Shown piece by piece: positions 6,871 through 7,734 of a DNA stretch of 7,734 nt. This DNA comes from Gammaproteobacteria bacterium (GTDB lineage: Bacteria > Pseudomonadota > Gammaproteobacteria > Enterobacterales > Psychrobiaceae): positions 1-7,734 of the forward strand of contig JABSRS010000151.1 of assembly GCA_013214885.1 (NCBI GenBank), read 5' to 3'. Numbering within the stretch: the stretch's first letter is position 1; each line of letters begins with the position of its first letter. The notes beneath the pieces were generated by a model that ran no database searches, was not told the DNA's origin, and saw only the letters and a program-made list of their open reading frames with translations. Both the position numbers and the translations under genes were made by a program.

Positions 6871-7734
6871 TTAAAAGTTATAAGCCAAACCTAGATTAAC
6901 CGTACGGCCTTTGCCTTTAATGTTCCAGCCAGAGAAAGTATGTGACTGAGCAATGTGAGAATAATAATCGCTGTTAAGTAGGTTCTCGATGCCAACAGAT
7001 AATTTCAGCGCATCACTAATGGCATAACTAGCAGATGCATTAACCACATTATATGACGATACTGGCGCTTTTCTGCCGCTGTATTTACCATTTGATGCTT
7101 CAAAGCGGCTGCGACTTTGCACGCCAATATAATTCATTGCTAGGCGAAGATTTTCATTTGCCTGATAATTAGCATAAAAGGTGATTTTAGGCGGGCTAAT
7201 CGAACTACCATCCAGATAAGTGTTGTTTGCTTTATTTTTACCCTCTGACCAACTATAGCTAACACCAGCGTCGAGTGCTTCGGTCAAAGTAACATCAACT
7301 GCGGCTTCATAGCCCCATATTTTTTGCGGTGCACGTTCTAACCTATAAGTGCCGGTAGCAGAGTCTTCAACCATGTTACCACCATAATTATTGGTTGAGT
7401 AAAAGGCGGCCATTTCAAATCGAACATTCTCATAGACGCTGCTAAAACCTATTTCCGAGTTTTTAACAATCGCGGCTTCAGTATCAAGTTTATTTAATTC
7501 AGTGAATTTGGCATTGCGCAATAAACTGCCGACATTGGCGATATCAAATCCTTCAGAATAACTTATAAAAGGACTAAATATTTCGTTATTACTATAACGT
7601 AAACCAATATTGTAAGTTGTTGCGTCATACTCAAGCGTGCCGCCAGTTACTGAAACTGGTACGGTACATTTCTTACCAGTCTTACATATCATCAGAGTAC
7701 TATAATCGGCGACCCCTATTTCAATTGACTCTTG
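6871..7734 (-). CDS. TonB-dependent siderophore receptor, C-terminal beta-barrel, 5' partial
   Basis: The frame stays open to the window edge. The ATG at 7692 is internal, because codons before it (QESIEIGVADYSTL) continue the protein. The visible 287 residues are the last part of an outer-membrane beta-barrel, with alternating aromatic and polar strands. These include PFISYSEGFDIANVGSLLR, a conserved barrel motif, KIWGYEAAVDVTL, the penultimate-strand type ENLLNSDYY and a terminal GRTVNLGLAYNF ending in Phe, the outer-membrane assembly signal. By family knowledge such proteins import iron-siderophore complexes using TonB energy. The pattern of a TTL-like segment, a Cys pair (visible residues 17 and 23), GGTLEYD and a final GxGRT strand recalls the IutA-type hydroxamate receptors. 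The substrate is therefore a tentative inference. The plug domain, TonB box, signal peptide and any Fur-regulated promoter lie outside the window. Confidence 0.9.
   Translation of the reverse strand, partial: QESIEIGVADYSTLMICKTGKKCTVPVSVTGGTLEYDATTYNIGLRYSNNEIFSPFISYSEGFDIANVGSLLRNAKFTELNKLDTEAAIVKNSEIGFSSVYENVRFEMAAFYSTNNYGGNMVEDSATGTYRLERAPQKIWGYEAAVDVTLTEALDAGVSYSWSEGKNKANNTYLDGSSISPPKITFYANYQANENLRLAMNYIGVQSRSRFEASNGKYSGRKAPVSSYNVVNASASYAISDALKLSVGIENLLNSDYYSHIAQSHTFSGWNIKGKGRTVNLGLAYNF

Overview
The window is a stretch of ordinary chromosome from an AT-rich gammaproteobacterium. A marine Alteromonadales-type bacterium (Shewanella/Colwellia-like) is the best guess. This rests on the gene set and protein style (ZapE, oligopeptidase B, class III alcohol dehydrogenase, GGDEF-EAL protein, TonB receptor) and on AT-rich intergenic DNA; it is inference, not a species call.

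Layout. Positions 1-1210 (+) hold the C-terminal 402 residues of a GGDEF-EAL cyclic-di-GMP enzyme whose N-terminus lies outside the window. A GTG-initiated oligopeptidase B gene (ptrB-like, 1261-3327, +) follows after 50 bp. It runs tail to tail into zapE (3324-4496, -), and the two genes share a CTAG palindrome as their stop codons. Upstream of zapE on the same strand is the glutathione-dependent formaldehyde dehydrogenase gene (frmA/adhC, 4595-5722, -). It ends in a clear intrinsic terminator (4540-4570) and has a recognisable promoter with two operator-like dyads upstream. A 522-bp intergenic region (5723-6244) then leads to a small gene (6245-6505, +) for a CxxC...CxxC putative zinc-ribbon protein with a short hydrophobic segment. 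Its last 11 codons and stop codon lie entirely inside a tandem and inverted repeat. About 365 bp without a convincing gene follow. The window ends in the C-terminal 287 residues of a TonB-dependent siderophore receptor (6871-7734, -), which resembles the IutA-type family and has its own putative terminator.

How the genes relate. They look like independent housekeeping or accessory units: signalling, peptide turnover, cell division, formaldehyde detoxification and iron uptake. They do not form one pathway. The formaldehyde gene lacks its usual S-formylglutathione hydrolase and regulator partners within the window.

I found no convincing new multi-gene system. The point most worth a second look is the small zinc-ribbon gene, whose 3' end appears to have been replaced by a dispersed-type repeat, together with the repeat itself. 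Smaller points are the shared stop codons, a perfect 10-bp inverted repeat just beyond the ptrB stop, and the dyads upstream of frmA.
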